NCBI GenBank assembly: GCA_004431415.1
Contig: QPMI01000514.1
Location: forward strand, 310,001 to 374,000
DNA length: 64,000 bases
DNA from: Cyanophora paradoxa
Taxonomy: Eukaryota > Glaucocystophyceae > Cyanophorales > Cyanophoraceae
Direction: 5' to 3'
The position numbers and the translations under genes were made by a program. Numbering within the stretch: position 1 is the first letter of the stretch; each line of letters opens with the position of its first letter. The notes under the pieces are model-generated. The model was not told where the DNA came from. It searched no databases and was given only the letters and a program-made list of their open reading frames with translations. Shown here piece by piece: positions 35,174-45,730 of the stretch.

Positions 35174-36244
35174 CTGCGCGTGCGGTGCGGGCGCAAGCAT
35201 TGCATTCAATATTGGCGGGTTTACACGTACAGATTGTACATATCGATAATGAAGTGATTCGGTGAGAAATTAAATTATATATAATATTAATGCATATGCA
35301 TGCGCATATTCAGGGCGATACTGAAGATGAAAAGAAGGCGGGGCTGCCGGGCTGGCTCTAGATCTGTACATGTACGCGCACGTATGGATGCAACGGTATC
35401 GTTGCGTTTTAAAATCCCGCACGCGTACGCTGAGCGCTTTTCCTAGATCAAGAGGACGGCGTGTGACGCGCGCGCACCAGAACCAACGGAGATTCCGCCG
35501 ACGGTGGGCATGGCTAGCGCTGCTTGCTTCTAGATCTAGATCTAGATTCTAGACTCCCGATTCCTTGCGTATCGCTCCTTGCGTACCGCTGAGGCCTTGC
35601 CGCTGAGGCCTTAATGAGAATGAGACTGCAGACTCAGTGCAGACTCTGCCGCAGTGCAGAGTGCTGCCGCAGTGCAGCCGCACTGCTGCGCGGGCCAGCG
35701 CGGCGCCGGCAGCCGGCTACCGTGTGATACTTATTTACTGCGCCACAAATTACTGCGTTCCAAATTTTCTGCGCCGGTAGGCGCTTTACTGAGCTACCAA
35801 ATTACTGCGTTCCATCGGCCGGACTCGAAAATGTATTAATATTATTTGTTAGGAAATAGGGTAATACTGCGCTACCAAATTAATTACTGCGTTCTAAAAT
35901 TTTTGAGCGCAGTAATATGGTAGCGCAGTAGTTATGTCAGCGCGGTAATTAAGTATTACACGGTACCGTGACGGCCGCGCCGCGGTCACCGGGCAGCGCT
36001 GCCGCACTGCGGCAGACGCCGGGCCGTCTCCGCCGACTCGCCGGCAGTGCGCAGACTGCAGTCTGCAGCGCAGTGCGCACTGCGGCATGCCGCATGCGCC
36101 CGCGGGGCCGCGGGCCGCGGGCCGCGGCCCGGGGCCTGAACGGTGCCCTCGAGCTCGCGAGGGAGGTTCTGGGTAAAAAAATGTACTTCTCGAAGTACTT
36201 TTCGGCTCGAAAAAACGAAAACACAAAAACAAGAAAAAACTCAA
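35174..36244. repeat. Repeat-rich island with palindromes and dyads
   Basis: No gene was recognised. Successive units: TCTAGATCTAGA palindromes near 35528-35553; CTGCAG/GCAGTGC-rich DNA at 35625-35700, mirrored at about 35995-36090; and the MITE-like element at 35718-35965 between them. GCGGCCCGCGG-like GC palindromes follow near 36105-36135, then an A-rich stretch at 36170-36240. The missing first exon of the leftward gene at 34357 may lie at its left edge. Confidence 0.55.
35718..35965. mobile_element. MITE-like element with ~26-bp terminal inverted repeats
   Basis: The left end TACCGTGTGATACTTATTTA continues to GCGC at 35743. It matches the reverse complement of the right end (35940-35965, TACCGTGTAATACTTAATTA in that orientation) with about three mismatches. 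The interior is AT-rich, about 250 bp overall, non-coding, with repeated TACTGCG and ACCAAATTA(C) words on both strands. This matches a non-autonomous DNA transposon. I could not identify a clear target-site duplication, so it could alternatively be a simple large dyad. Confidence 0.6.
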
Positions 36245-36715
36245 TCAGGCTGATAAATCAGCTGCTCGGAGCCTGCTCATGAAAAGTTGTTTCAAGTTGA
36301 GAAAAAAATCAAACAAGCGACATCCAAAAAGAGGACCTTCTCCAGCTTCAGCGGCGCGTCGGCGCGGCCATAAGCGGCGAGCAGGTCTGCGCAGAGGCGT
36401 GCACGTGAGAAGGCGCGGCGGCGGTGACCGGCCGCGGGCGGTCTGCGCATGCATATGCGGGCGAGCGAAGCGGTCAGCTGCAGGGCCTCGCGCGAGCTCT
36501 TGATCTGCTGCAGCGTCTCCAATGCGCCCGAGTGCTGCGTACGTACGCGCCAGCGTCGACGTCTCCTTCATGTGCACGCACGCGAGCCCGACCGCCATGC
36601 TCCGAGCGCCCTTGATTGCCCCGGCCCGCGCCGCGCCCGCTCCGGAGATCCGCGGCCGCCATATATGCATCCGACGCATGACTGCTTCGAATTCGTGCTT
36701 CTTGGAGCGTTCCAC
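36245..36715 (-). CDS. Weak hypothetical ORF
   Basis: An open frame of 156 codons (MERSKKHEFEAVMRRMHIW...) without recognisable domains. A second frame in the same strand contains a plausible helical stretch (TLQQIKSSREALQLTASL). The two cannot be joined by a convincing intron. It could be a gene with unresolved splicing or a decayed one. Confidence 0.25.
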   Translation of the reverse strand: MERSKKHEFEAVMRRMHIWRPRISGAGAARAGAIKGARSMAVGLACVHMKETSTLARTYAALGRIGDAAADQELARGPAADRFARPHMHAQTARGRSPPPRLLTCTPLRRPARRLWPRRRAAEAGEGPLFGCRLFDFFLNLKQLFMSRLRAADLSA

Positions 36716-36779
36716 CGCCGCGCTCGCGCCGACGCTCGAACGGGAATCCTCGATAACTAGCTCTGCCCAGTACTAGTCG

Positions 36780-36958
36780 ACGCTGCCGACTCGGCGAGAA
36801 GCCGCTTGCAATTGAACCGCTTGTCGACCAAACAGAGCACTCGTCGCCTCGAGCTCGCTGAAGATGCGAAGCACGAGGTCGTCGGGCAGCACATCGAACG
36901 GGTTCTCGTCGTCCGTCGGTGGCTGACGAGCGCGCTTCCGCGATCCTTTCCGCCCCAT
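36780..36958 (-). pseudogene. F-box gene remnant, frameshifted
   Basis: From ATG 36956-36958 the frame gives GSRKRARQPP then NPFDVLPDDLVLRIFSELEA. This is the same N-terminus and F-box as the intact gene at 39845, which has GSRKRARQPA and NPFDMLPDDLVLRILSELEA. Directly after ELEATSA the homologous continuation (intact gene: VDKRFRRLL) is found in another frame as LVDKRFNCKRLL, so at least one frameshift breaks the protein. No further leucine-rich exons follow to the left. It is interpreted as a truncated, decayed paralogue. Confidence 0.75.
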
Positions 36959-37396
36959 TGCGGGTTGCCGGCCACCCGCCGCGAACGTGCTCCTTGCTGC
37001 TGTACTAGTACTACTAGGCTAGTGCGGCGGGAGCGTTCACTGTGGCGCAAGCTTAAGCGTTCGACCCCCGCGCCAGCTGCAGCTGCAGTATCCCGGCCCC
37101 GCGCGCCTCGCGATGCTTGTACCGCAACTTGACCCCGCGCCAGCTGCAGTACGCTATAGCGCTAACACACTCAGCGCTAACACACTGCCAGCACTCCCAG
37201 CGCTAACGCCCTCAACCGTTGAACCCGGCGGGCCCTGCAATTGTACCCCTGGCGCCCTCGAATTAACCCGTAACCCCCTCCCCCCCCTCAAACCTCGCTC
37301 CTCAAGAACCCTTCCCCGCAGGGCGGCCGCCATCGACGTCGACAGCGCGCGGCTACTGCAGCTGGGCTTCAAAGCTCGAGTGCACCCCTGACGCCG

Positions 37397-39329
37397 TTAT
37401 CGATGCGGGAAGACGATGAGGCCGATGTCTGGCCGCGTCCGGAGCATGCCGTCCAGCGCCTTCTGCGCCTCCTCCACCAGCTTCTTCGTCACGTGCACCT
37501 GCAGCCGGCGGCGTCGATCGGGGAGCGGAGGGGGGTACGGGGGACGGGCTGACCGCGAGGTCGTAGGCGGTGCCGTTGCGCGGGCCGCGGGCGAGGGCCG
37601 CGAAGGGGTCGAGGGCCCGCAGGCTCCGGGACTTGATCCGGTTCCTGAAGGAGGCGCACGCGAGCTTCGGGCCGCCCCGCCCGGCCTCCTGCCCGCGCGT
37701 CAGCTCCGCGGCGGTACGGACGAGCGGGAGCACCTCGAAGAGCTCGGCAGATGGCTGGCCGCACTCGACGGCGAGCTGCGTGAGGAGGGGCCGCGCGGCG
37801 CGGACGAGGGCGGCCAGCGCGGGGCCGTCCAGCTCGGGGCCCTCGGCGGTCAGCCTCAGCTCCTCAAGGTGCGCCGCCCGCGCCAGCGCCGCCGCGGCAG
37901 CAAGGAAGGCCTCCCTGCCCTCGTCGGGGCCGGCACCCTGCGCGCGTGTGGGCCGCCGCGTCGACGGCCGAAGGCAGTGGGCGGGCGGCGGACGTCGAAA
38001 TAGAGGGTGAGGTGCCTCAGGCTCTCGATGCCGGCGATGCCGTCGAGAAGCGGCGCCGAGCGGTGGCTGAGCTGCGCGCGAGGGATTAGGGGTGAAAGAG
38101 ACGAGCGGCGGACACACGGGCGCACGCCGATGGTGAGGCTCCGGAGCCCGCTCAGCTTGGAGATGCTGGCCGGCCCGCCGCAGCCGAAGACGAAGGGCCG
38201 CCGGACGTGCGCCAGGCTGTGGCGGAGGAGGTAGGGGACCGGCTCGTGGTGCACGAACGCGAGGCTGCGGAGCCTGGCGGCGCCGGGGCCCGCGGCGAGG
38301 GCCGCAAGGAGGGGCTCCAGGATCGACGTAAGGAGGCCGGAGTCGACGTCGGGGTCCGCTGACACGCGGAGCTCCTCGAGGTGGGCGAGGCGCGCGAGCG
38401 GGAGGAGCGCCGAGCCCGGCGGCCGCTCCGAGTAGCGGTGCGTCGCCACCGCGAGCCAGTGGGGGTACACGCCGAACGAGAGCGAGCGGAGCTCCGGCCA
38501 CGCCTGCGCGATGCGCTCCTGCCGGGGCGTCAGAGCGGCTGGGCGGAGCCGTCGGCGGGGCGGGATGCACCGAGTCGGCGGGGTTCAGAGCGACGCGGCT
38601 GATCTCGCGGCTGTCGATCGCGAGCGTGCGGACGGTCGCGCAGGGCAGCAGGGCGGAGAGGGCCGACGAGGCGAAGTCGGCGGAGGACTGCGCGCCGGCC
38701 GCGAGCTGCTCGGGCTGCGAGGGCCAGCCGGGCTGGTAACCGAGATTGAAGCGCTCCCTCGAGAAGCTCACCTCCTCCAGCGGCACGGGCGCCCCCGCAA
38801 GCGCGGAGATCAAATCTGCGGGCGAGGCCGGATCAGATCGAACCGGACAGGTGTGGCCGGTCCGCGCACCCTTCAGCGCGCCGCGGCACTCGTTCAGAGC
38901 GTCGACCTTCGCCTTGTCCATCTTGCGCATGTCAACGCCCACCGGGCTAATCGCCAGGCGGCGGACGCCCCGCATCGTGCCACGCCGCACACGCTCCGCC
39001 ATCCGCCGCAGCTCCTTTCCACCGGACCGCGAGTCGGGCAATCTGGGCGCCGCGTTGGACAGGGGGAAGACAAATGTCTCGTGTTCCGGATCCCCGCCGC
39101 CGATGCGCAGGCACTTCCACTCCACGCTGCTGCAGAGGCGCCGGAAGCGTCGGTCAAGTTTCCAGAGCTTGCTGCATTCGAATGCGTCGAGCGCCTCGAG
39201 CTCGCTGAAGATGCGGAGCACGATCTCATCGGGCAGGTGCTCGAACGGGTTGGGCTGCTCGCTGCCCGCGCTGGCCGCCGCCGCCTCCAAGCGAGGGCGC
39301 TTCAGATCTCTGTCCAAAAGCGATGTCAT
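37397..39329 (-). CDS. F-box / leucine-rich protein
   Basis: Predicted substrate receptor of an SCF ubiquitin ligase. From ATG 39327-39329 the N-terminus is basic (KRPRLEA), followed by the F-box NPFEHLPDEIVLRIFSELEALDAF, which would bind Skp1 by family rules. Then come RRFRRLCSSVEWKCLRI and a region with spaced leucine-rich segments (RRLAISPVGV, PLEEVSFSRERF, TVRTLAIDSREI). After short introns there are LEELRVSADPDV, RLRSLAFVH, LRSLTIGV and LTLYFDV. The C-terminal exon reads LVEEAQKALDGML and ends FPHR at stop 37397-37399. The intact paralogue across the divergent spacer shares the F-box, the RxRRL(C/L)xSVEW block and the C-terminal helix. Substrate unknown. Exon edges were not fully resolved. 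Confidence 0.82.
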
Positions 39330-39844
39330 CGCACTGCGTGGCCGCAGCGGGGAACTTGTGGTTGCGGGATCTCAACTGCGCATGCCAACGACGACCGACG
39401 AAGCAGCACGAGCTGCCGAGCGCTGGATGCACTAGATCCAGCGCTACTGCGCTACTGCTGAACTCCTACGCCGCGCTCGCTTCGCGCTGCTTGCGTCTCG
39501 CTGCCAGCGGGCTCAGAGCGGGTCCCGGGGCGAAGCCAGAGGGCCGGACGAACCAGTTTGCGAGCAGTAAGCCTTGAAGCCGGGACGCCGAGATGGCCCC
39601 CAGAAGGCGGCAAGGCCGCCGCTCGCGGTCGGGGGTACGCGGCGCGGCCCGAGGGAGTTGGGCAAGAATTCGAATTCGAAACTCTCTCGGCACCCAGCGC
39701 CGGCCTGGGGCACTGCTGCGCGGAGCAGTGCGTAGGTAACACTTGGGATCAGGTGCGGGCACTCCACGAGCAGCGCTAGGCCCGCGCCAGCTCCGTCCTA
39801 TCACGGGCTGCTGGCTGACGCTGTGCGCCGTCAGCAGGGGCGCA
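39330..39844. promoter_or_regulatory. Divergent spacer between two F-box genes
   Basis: 515 bp separating paralogous genes transcribed outward. It includes GAATTCGAATTCGAA near 39666. No core element was recognised. Open frames crossing it look like chance GC-rich frames. Confidence 0.35.
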
Positions 39845-41703
39845 ATGGCCTCGAACGGATCGCGGAAGCGCGCCCGGCAGCCAGCAGCAGCAGCGGGCGA
39901 CGCGAACGCTGATGACGAGAACCCGTTTGATATGCTGCCCGATGACCTCGTGCTCCGCATCCTCAGCGAGCTCGAGGCGACGTCGGCTTACACACGCCGG
40001 CTCTGGGCGGTCGACAAGCGGTTCCGTCGGCTGCTCGGCAGCGTCGAGTGGCGGGAGCTGCGAATCCATGAGGCTCAGGGCAGGCTCAGCGCGTCCGACG
40101 CCCTGGAGCGCCCCCGGAAGCAAGCGGAGTTTGTGCGCGGGATGGCGGAGCGGCTGCGCCGCGGGGAGATGCGGGGCGCCCGGCGCCTCGTGATCCGGGT
40201 GGCCAGCGTGTATGACTGCGGGCTTTCGCCCGACAACGTCGCTGTGCTGGAGTTCCGAAACGCGGTGAAGGGTGCGCTGACCGACCCCGCGCCCCTGCGC
40301 CGAACTCACGCGCCGGCCGTCCAGATTTGATCGCCGCGCTCGCGGGCGCCGCTACGCCGCTGGAGCAAGCGACGTTCTTGCCGGCGAGAGCGGGCAATCG
40401 TTTTGCGCATGGCGATCCCGGAGAGTACCTGGCCTCCCTGCTGAGCGACCTGCGGCCGTGCACGGCCCTTCGCACCCTGACCATCGAGTGCCGCCTCATG
40501 TGGGACGCCCTCGGTCGTGCCCCCCCGCAGAGCTTCCCTCCATCCGTCCGCGAGCTGCGTGCGAAGAGCGTGCGCGGCTTTTTGTTGAGTGCGCCCAGTT
40601 CCGACTCGCCGTCTGACCGCGTTCCCAGACCCGCTGGACCGATTTCGTGCGCGTTGCCCGTCCTTTGAAGATTTTCGGCTGATCCTTTGCTCAGGCCCGG
40701 ATGGCTCGGCTGTCGCCCGGCCTCCGCTCAGTCCACCTCCAGCAGCTCTCCACCTCTGACGGGCTGATGGCCGGCCTCCCCGAGTGCAGCCAGCTGGCCG
40801 CCGTCGAGCTGGTCTGCAACGACAGCATTTGGAGGGAGGAGCCCCTCGTCCTGCGCCGCACCGCCCACTCGGCCCTCCTCGAGCTCCCGATGCTCCACAC
40901 CCTCGCCATCGGCGTTCGTCCTTCCTCCCTCCCTCATCCATCCTCATTCTGAGCGGGCCCGTCCGCAGATCGACGCGTCGTCCGCGCCACTCCTGGACGG
41001 CATCGCCGCCGCCGCCCGCCTGCGGACCCTCAAGCTCCGCGTCGAGGTCCGATCTACCCGCTCCTTCGGTCTTCGCTCCGCTCACGGTCGCAGATCGAGG
41101 ATGTGCGGACCGAGCCCGACGAGGGGATCAGCGGCGGCCCGCTCCTCCGCGCGGCGGCGTCGGCCCTCGAGCGCGCAACGCAGCTCGAGGAGCTTCAGCT
41201 GAGCGTCTTCTCGAGCACGAGAACCCGCGGGCTCGACTGCGGGGCGCTGGCCGCCCTCGTCCGCGCCGCGCGGCCCCTCCTCACGCAGCTCGCCGTCGAA
41301 TGCGCCCTCCCATCCGCCGAGCTCATCGAGGTGCTCTCCGTTCCCTTCCGTTTGTTCGCAGGGCGAACTGACCGGGCCGCAGGAGATCGCCGCGGGCGGC
41401 CCGAAGCTGCGGCGGGTCTACCTGCGGCACCCCCTGCGGCACCCCGCGGCCCAGCCGGGCCTCGATGCCCTCGACGCCTTCTCGGCCCTCGCCCGCGCCC
41501 CTGCCGGCGTCCGGTACCAGCTCGCGGTAACCCCCCTCCCCCCCTCCCCCCCCTTCCCCCGCGCGCCATTCACCCGCCGGGACCTGACGTGCTCAGCTCA
41601 GGTCCTCGTGCGACGGGAGCTGGTGGGCAAGGCGCGCTGGGCCCTCCGGCGCCGCGTCGTGCCCCTGCCGAGCCCCGTCCGGGTCGCCGTCGAGGAGCTC
41701 TGA
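39845..41703 (+). CDS. F-box / leucine-rich protein (paralogue of the gene at 37397)
   Basis: ATG 39845 opens MASNGSRKRARQP, followed by the F-box NPFDMLPDDLVLRILSELEA and then VDKRFRRLLGSVEWRELRI. Later blocks MAERLRRGEMRGARRLVI and TALRTLTIECRLMW match the divergent neighbour (MAERVRRGTMRGVRRLAI and ATVRTLAIDSREI). Leucine-rich segments continue through MARLSPGLRSVHLQQLS, LLELPMLHTLAIGV, LRTLKLRV, LEELQLSVF and RPLLTQLAVECALPS. The final exon VLVRRELVGKARWAL ends VAVEEL at TGA 41701-41703. Introns are short, with donors GTGCGCT, GTTCGTC or GTCCGAT and CAG acceptors. A role in SCF-type ubiquitination is inferred from the F-box; the ligand is unknown. The upstream in-frame extension to 39743 lacks support. 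Confidence 0.85.
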
Positions 41704-42139
41704 GCGGCGGCCCGAGCCTCGAGCCATGTGTATACGTACGCGTGTACATATACCGGTGTCATTAAGTCACGAATTCGAAAAGGCGAGAATCGTAACACAT
41801 AGCTATAGGCTACGTACGTAGGCGGAACGTCTCATGATCAGACTATCTCATGATCAGCCTGGCAGCGCGCGCCGGATTTGGCTAGCCGTAAATTGGCCCG
41901 TATACGTATACGTAATCACCATTGCCGTATACGTATACGTAACATCCGAGACGTCGACAGCACATGATCATGACTCATGATCAGTGAGCTCGAGGCGTCC
42001 TCGCTCGCCGAATATGTAATCGTGCTTCGAATTCGGAGAGATCTAGAGTCCGGCCGCGGAATTCTCCCACGCGGGTTCGAAGCCATGTGCGTTCGCACTG
42101 CCCGGGCTCCCGCCAGAGTCGAACCGCGGGGTTCGTATC
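41704..42139. other. Spacer with palindromic direct repeats
   Basis: No gene. It holds repeated CTCATGATCAG words near 41832-41855, the 18-bp direct repeat at 41898-41942, and TCATGATCATGA-like palindromes near 41965-41982. B-box-like GGGTTCGAAGCC near 42079 lacks a tRNA fold. Confidence 0.5.
41898..41942. repeat. Two copies of an 18-bp palindromic word
   Basis: CCGTATACGTATACGTAA occurs exactly at 41898-41915 and 41925-41942, 9 bp apart. The core TATACGTATA is itself a perfect palindrome. The centre-to-centre distance is 27 bp. It could be a binding site for a dimeric factor or a cruciform-prone repeat. Confidence 0.8.
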
Positions 42140-42211
42140 GGCTGCTTGGTCTAGGGGTATGATTCTTGCTTCGGGTGCAAGAGGTCGTGGGTTCGATTCC
42201 CGCAGCAGCCC
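42140..42211 (+). tRNA. tRNA-Pro (anticodon CGG)
   Basis: A complete cloverleaf can be folded. The acceptor stem GGCTGCT (42140-42146) pairs with AGCAGCC (42204-42210) and C42211 is the discriminator. The D-arm contains TGGTCTAGGGGTATGA. The anticodon stem CTTGC/GCAAG encloses the loop TTCGGGT with anticodon CGG after T33. The T-arm GTGGG TTCGATT CCCGC is standard and supplies the B-box. There is no intron, and CCA is not encoded. It reads CCG proline codons, common in a GC-rich genome. Confidence 0.95.
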
Positions 42212-43298
42212 AGCCCATGTCGAGGATATCGATGGCGAGAATTTCGGCCTTAAGCTTGCAGCTACCGCCGCCTAGCGATGTACGGATCATGTACCGGTAG
42301 CTCGGCCGCCTCGGCGCCGGATATTGATTTGGCTTGGAGCACAGGGTCGCAGGCGCCGGCGGACGTCGAACGTCAACTCTAGATCTGTCTCCTACGTTTA
42401 AATTAATTTCGTAGCTAAAGCAAAAGGCCTCTTCGAAATCCGGGGCCGATGATCGATATCGTCTTGCAATTAATATTGTTCAACGCGAAAACGTACGGTT
42501 AACGTTGTTCCTCTTAAGCTTACTTGTCGACGTCTGCTTGGAGACTGCTTCTTAAAGCTTGTGGTTAAATATTTATCTTTCTCATGATCACTTCGATTCG
42601 CGATCATCGGATCGAATTCGATTCTGTGTTCCTGTTCATTTTCGTGCTCTTGTTCATTTAGAGCAGCTACAGCTTGGCTTTGTATCTTTCATCGCAGCTA
42701 TTCTCAACTGCAACCTCAGTTTGGATAGTCCACACGTGCAGGGCCACACACGAGACATAGATCTGTTCGATTTCTCGTCTCTTCTCGATCTGTCTCGAGC
42801 TCTGTGTCTTTTCTTTTTTATTGTCGATTTTGGCTCTTTGTCTTATCTTTCTTCGTGCTCTTGTCTTAGTTATTTTGCTTTTTTGTCTTTATGCCCCCTG
42901 GGCAGCCCCCGCAGTGCTGGTGTCTAGAGACTGTGGCCGGTAATTCACCAAAAAAAAAAAGACATAAGCATACTGCTGATTTAGCTGTTGAAAAAGTCGT
43001 GAACTCTAAGAAGTAAACAGAAAGAAAAAGCCATCGATCGAAAGAAGCTCAAGAGACCAGGAGCGAACTAGCTGCGGATGGCGCGCACTACGCAGTCCCC
43101 CGCTTATTACTAAGTTATATAATTAGTAGAACAGAGATCTAGAAGCGGGATAATTATAAGACGATAACTGAACGTCGATACCGATAGGTCTTACTAGTTA
43201 CTTATATAAAACTAGTCACGAAAGAGGATCACTTCCAGAAATCCTCGAAAGAAGACTCCGAAGGAAAGCCCTCGAGCTCTTCTGAGGGAGAGGCGGCA
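42212..43298. other. AT-rich intergenic spacer
   Basis: No gene was recognised over about 1.1 kb. T-rich DNA (42750-42900) encodes only low-complexity frames; an A-tract of 11 lies at 42950-42960. AAGCTT and GATC palindromes recur. The right end precedes the stop codon of the leftward glycosyltransferase gene. Confidence 0.5.
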
Positions 43299-45730
43299 CT
43301 AGGACTCCCCCAGGGCGTCTCGCAGCGTGTCCACGACGTGCTCGGGGGGTACGCGCCACTCCGGGTCGTCGTACCTGCCCCCGGGGATGGGCACGAGGTA
43401 GTAGGGCAGGCCGCAGGCGCCCGCTGCGTAGTACTCGAACTGCAACCAGTGCGCATCGGTACCCAGGAGCTCCACCACCTGAGAATAGCACCGTGGACGG
43501 CGGATCGGACCGACGCCGTGGGAGAGCTGGTGGCGGGCCGGGGCGCAGCTCACCGCCGTGCGGTTGCGCGCGAAGAACATGTTCAGCAGGCCGCTACCGG
43601 CTGCGAGCGAAGTCGTCAGGGGCACGCCGCCCGAGGGGCGCCGGCCCGGGGCGGGCGGGGGGACGGAGTGGCATGCCGGGGCCTATGATGGCGCGCGCTG
43701 CACGGAACAAGGCCAGGCTGCGCCGCGGCTGTGTTTAGATTCCAAGTCCAATCTCGAGACCTCGAATCTGAGCGCGGACCTCGAGGCGAAGGTGTACCCC
43801 TCGCCGGTGAAGCGGACGACGCGCCAGCGCGGGGCGGGGAACGCCGCCTGCACGGCCGACAGCACCTCCGCTTCGTTCGCGAGTACACGCTGCGCCGAGA
43901 TCGTCGGCGGCGGCAGGTGTGTGTGTGTGGGGGGGGGGGGGGGGGGGGGGAGAGATAGGGGGGGGGGGGGAAGAGGGGAGCGGGGGTGGCGCGGGAGGTT
44001 AGCAAGGTGTACCTTGTCGGGGTGGTCCCGCGCGGTTCCCGTCGCCTGCGGGAGCGTGAGCCGGAGACAGCAAACGGCGATCCGGAGCAGCGGCCGCGCG
44101 CGCCTCCTCGGCGCGCGAGTAGAAGACGATCGTGTTGTTCGCGTGGGGTACGTCGCCCGGATCGTACGGCACGGCCTGCAGGGAGGGGGGGGGGGGGGGG
44201 GTTGGCGGCGGCCGAGGGAGAGGGCGGTGGGTCGGGGCGGGGCGGCGCCTCGTCTGCGAAGCGGCGCAGGAGGGCCACGGTCTCCCGCGCGGGGGCCCGC
44301 CCCATGTACATCCCCTGCACGCCCCGCCCCGTCGCCGAGCAGGGGCGGCGAGAGGGGAGGGGTCGGTGGGGGGTTGGGGGGGGGGGAGGTACGGCGCACG
44401 ACGTCGTAGAGGGCGGCGCGGAGGGTACGCGCGCGGTACGCGACGGTGATGTTCGGCTCGAGGATCTCGTGGGCGCCTAGGCCGAGCAGCGCGAAGATCT
44501 CCTGCGGGGGGCGCGGGTGAGGCGAGGGGCGAGGGACGAAGGAAGGAACGGAGCGGCGCACGCGGAGGAAGGGACGGGACTTGGCGGGCACGCCCGGCGC
44601 GTTGTTGTACTCCGCTGTGGCGAAGCGGCGTCGGCGTGCGCGTGGGCGCGGGGCGCGGGCGGGGCGGGCGGGGCGCACGGTCGACGATGGCGAACTTGAA
44701 CTCGGGGTCGTGCTGGACGAAGGGGCGGAGGAGGAGGAGCTTGGGGAGGACGTCCAGCAGGAAGTGCCCGTACGCGTTCCCCCAGTCTGAGCCCCAGCGC
44801 CCGTCAGCCCGGCCCCCGGCCCCCGGCCCGCGGCGAGCGGCGGGCGGCGGGCGGCGCGCATGTGACGACTGAGGCGAGCTTGTCGACGGGCTGGATGCAG
44901 GGCCGGAAGGGCGGGACGAGCATCCGATCCGCGTCGGGGTCGTGGAAGGTCGGCGCAAAGTACACCGCATCGAAATCGTACGGAATCCCCTGCGCGGCAG
45001 CTCGATTCAGCGCGGTGCGGCCCGCTGGCGGGCGGGGGGGCGAGCGGCGCGCTCGCCTGGTTATCCTGCGAGAGCGGCGAGCGAGTCGGAGGCCGGCCGG
45101 CCGGCGGCGGGCGGGCGGGCAGGGCGGTTCACGAGGTAGCAATCGTTGCACTCGATAACCATCATCTGCTTCACGCCGGCGTGCTTGTACGGCTCCCGCG
45201 GCGTGCGGCGCTGCGGGAAGTACGACGCGCCAGAATAGAACTCCTGCGCGGGCCGTCGGGAGGCGAGCGCGCCACGCGAGGCGCCGCGAACGCGCCTCCC
45301 ACGCCGGCATCATGCTACGGAACTCCGGCCGGCTCGCGGGAACCCGCGGCGGCGGGTGGGCGAAGGTGCTGAAGTTAATCTCCGCAAGCCGCCGGGGCGT
45401 TCCGGTGCGCGAGCGGCGGATCGGAAGGCACTCCGGTACTGCGCATGCATCCGTACGTCGACCTCGGGCGCGCGGCGGCGTCGGGCGAGGGAGTAACGCA
45501 CGCGGGTGTGGCCCGTCATCCCCTAGGTGGCAGAGCGCCTCCATCTCCGCGCCTCCGTGCTCCCTGCAGGTAGAACACATTGCTTCCTTCTCGCGTGACG
45601 TGTCGGGGAAGCCATGGCGCTGATCGCGCGACACGGAGCCCGCTGGGCAGGTGCCTCCGACGGCCCGCGCAGCCAGGAGCATCACGGCCAGCGCCGCAAG
45701 CCAGCGGCGGGCCGCGCATGCGTGCGTCAT
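43299..45730 (-). CDS. GT61/DUF563-like secretory glycosyltransferase
   Basis: A putative lumenal or secreted glycosyltransferase. ATG 45728-45730 starts a signal peptide or membrane anchor (THACAARRWLAALAVMLLAA), then the Cys-containing CPAGSVSRDQRHGF and MCSTCREHGG. Further exons: EFYSGASYFPQRR, VIECNDCYLVNRP, FAPTFHDPDADRMLVPPF, NAYGHFLLDVLPKLLLL (the GHF...D.LP motif typical of DUF563), HEILEPNITVAYRA, GMYMGRAP, NNTIVFYSR, VLANEAEVLSAVQAAFP, and near the end AAGSGLLNMFF, aligning with the family GAGLxNxxF motif, followed by VVELLGTDAHWLQFEYYAAG. It stops at 43299-43301. Several introns are G-rich on the plus strand, including long poly-G runs near 43930 and 44185. Donor sugar and acceptor cannot be told. 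Family call by motif. Confidence 0.78.
43927..43975. repeat. Poly-G tracts inside an intron
   Basis: GTGTGTGTG leads into a run of more than 20 G, then AGAGATA and a further run of G. The tract lies in an intron of the leftward glycosyltransferase gene (poly-C in the transcript). Confidence 0.9.

Noticed and set aside
42060-42135. Second tRNA-like sequence (GGGTTCGAAGCC on +, GGTTCGACTC on -) next to tRNA-Pro
   Set aside because: Neither strand gives a cloverleaf; at most it is a degenerate fragment.
42559-42927. 122-codon hydrophobic frame in the AT-rich spacer
   Set aside because: The composition follows from T-rich simple sequence; there is no family signal, splice context or conserved motif.
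42930-42975. Possible second retroposon, based on the 11-A tract
   Set aside because: No direct repeat flanks it and no tRNA-like head was found upstream.
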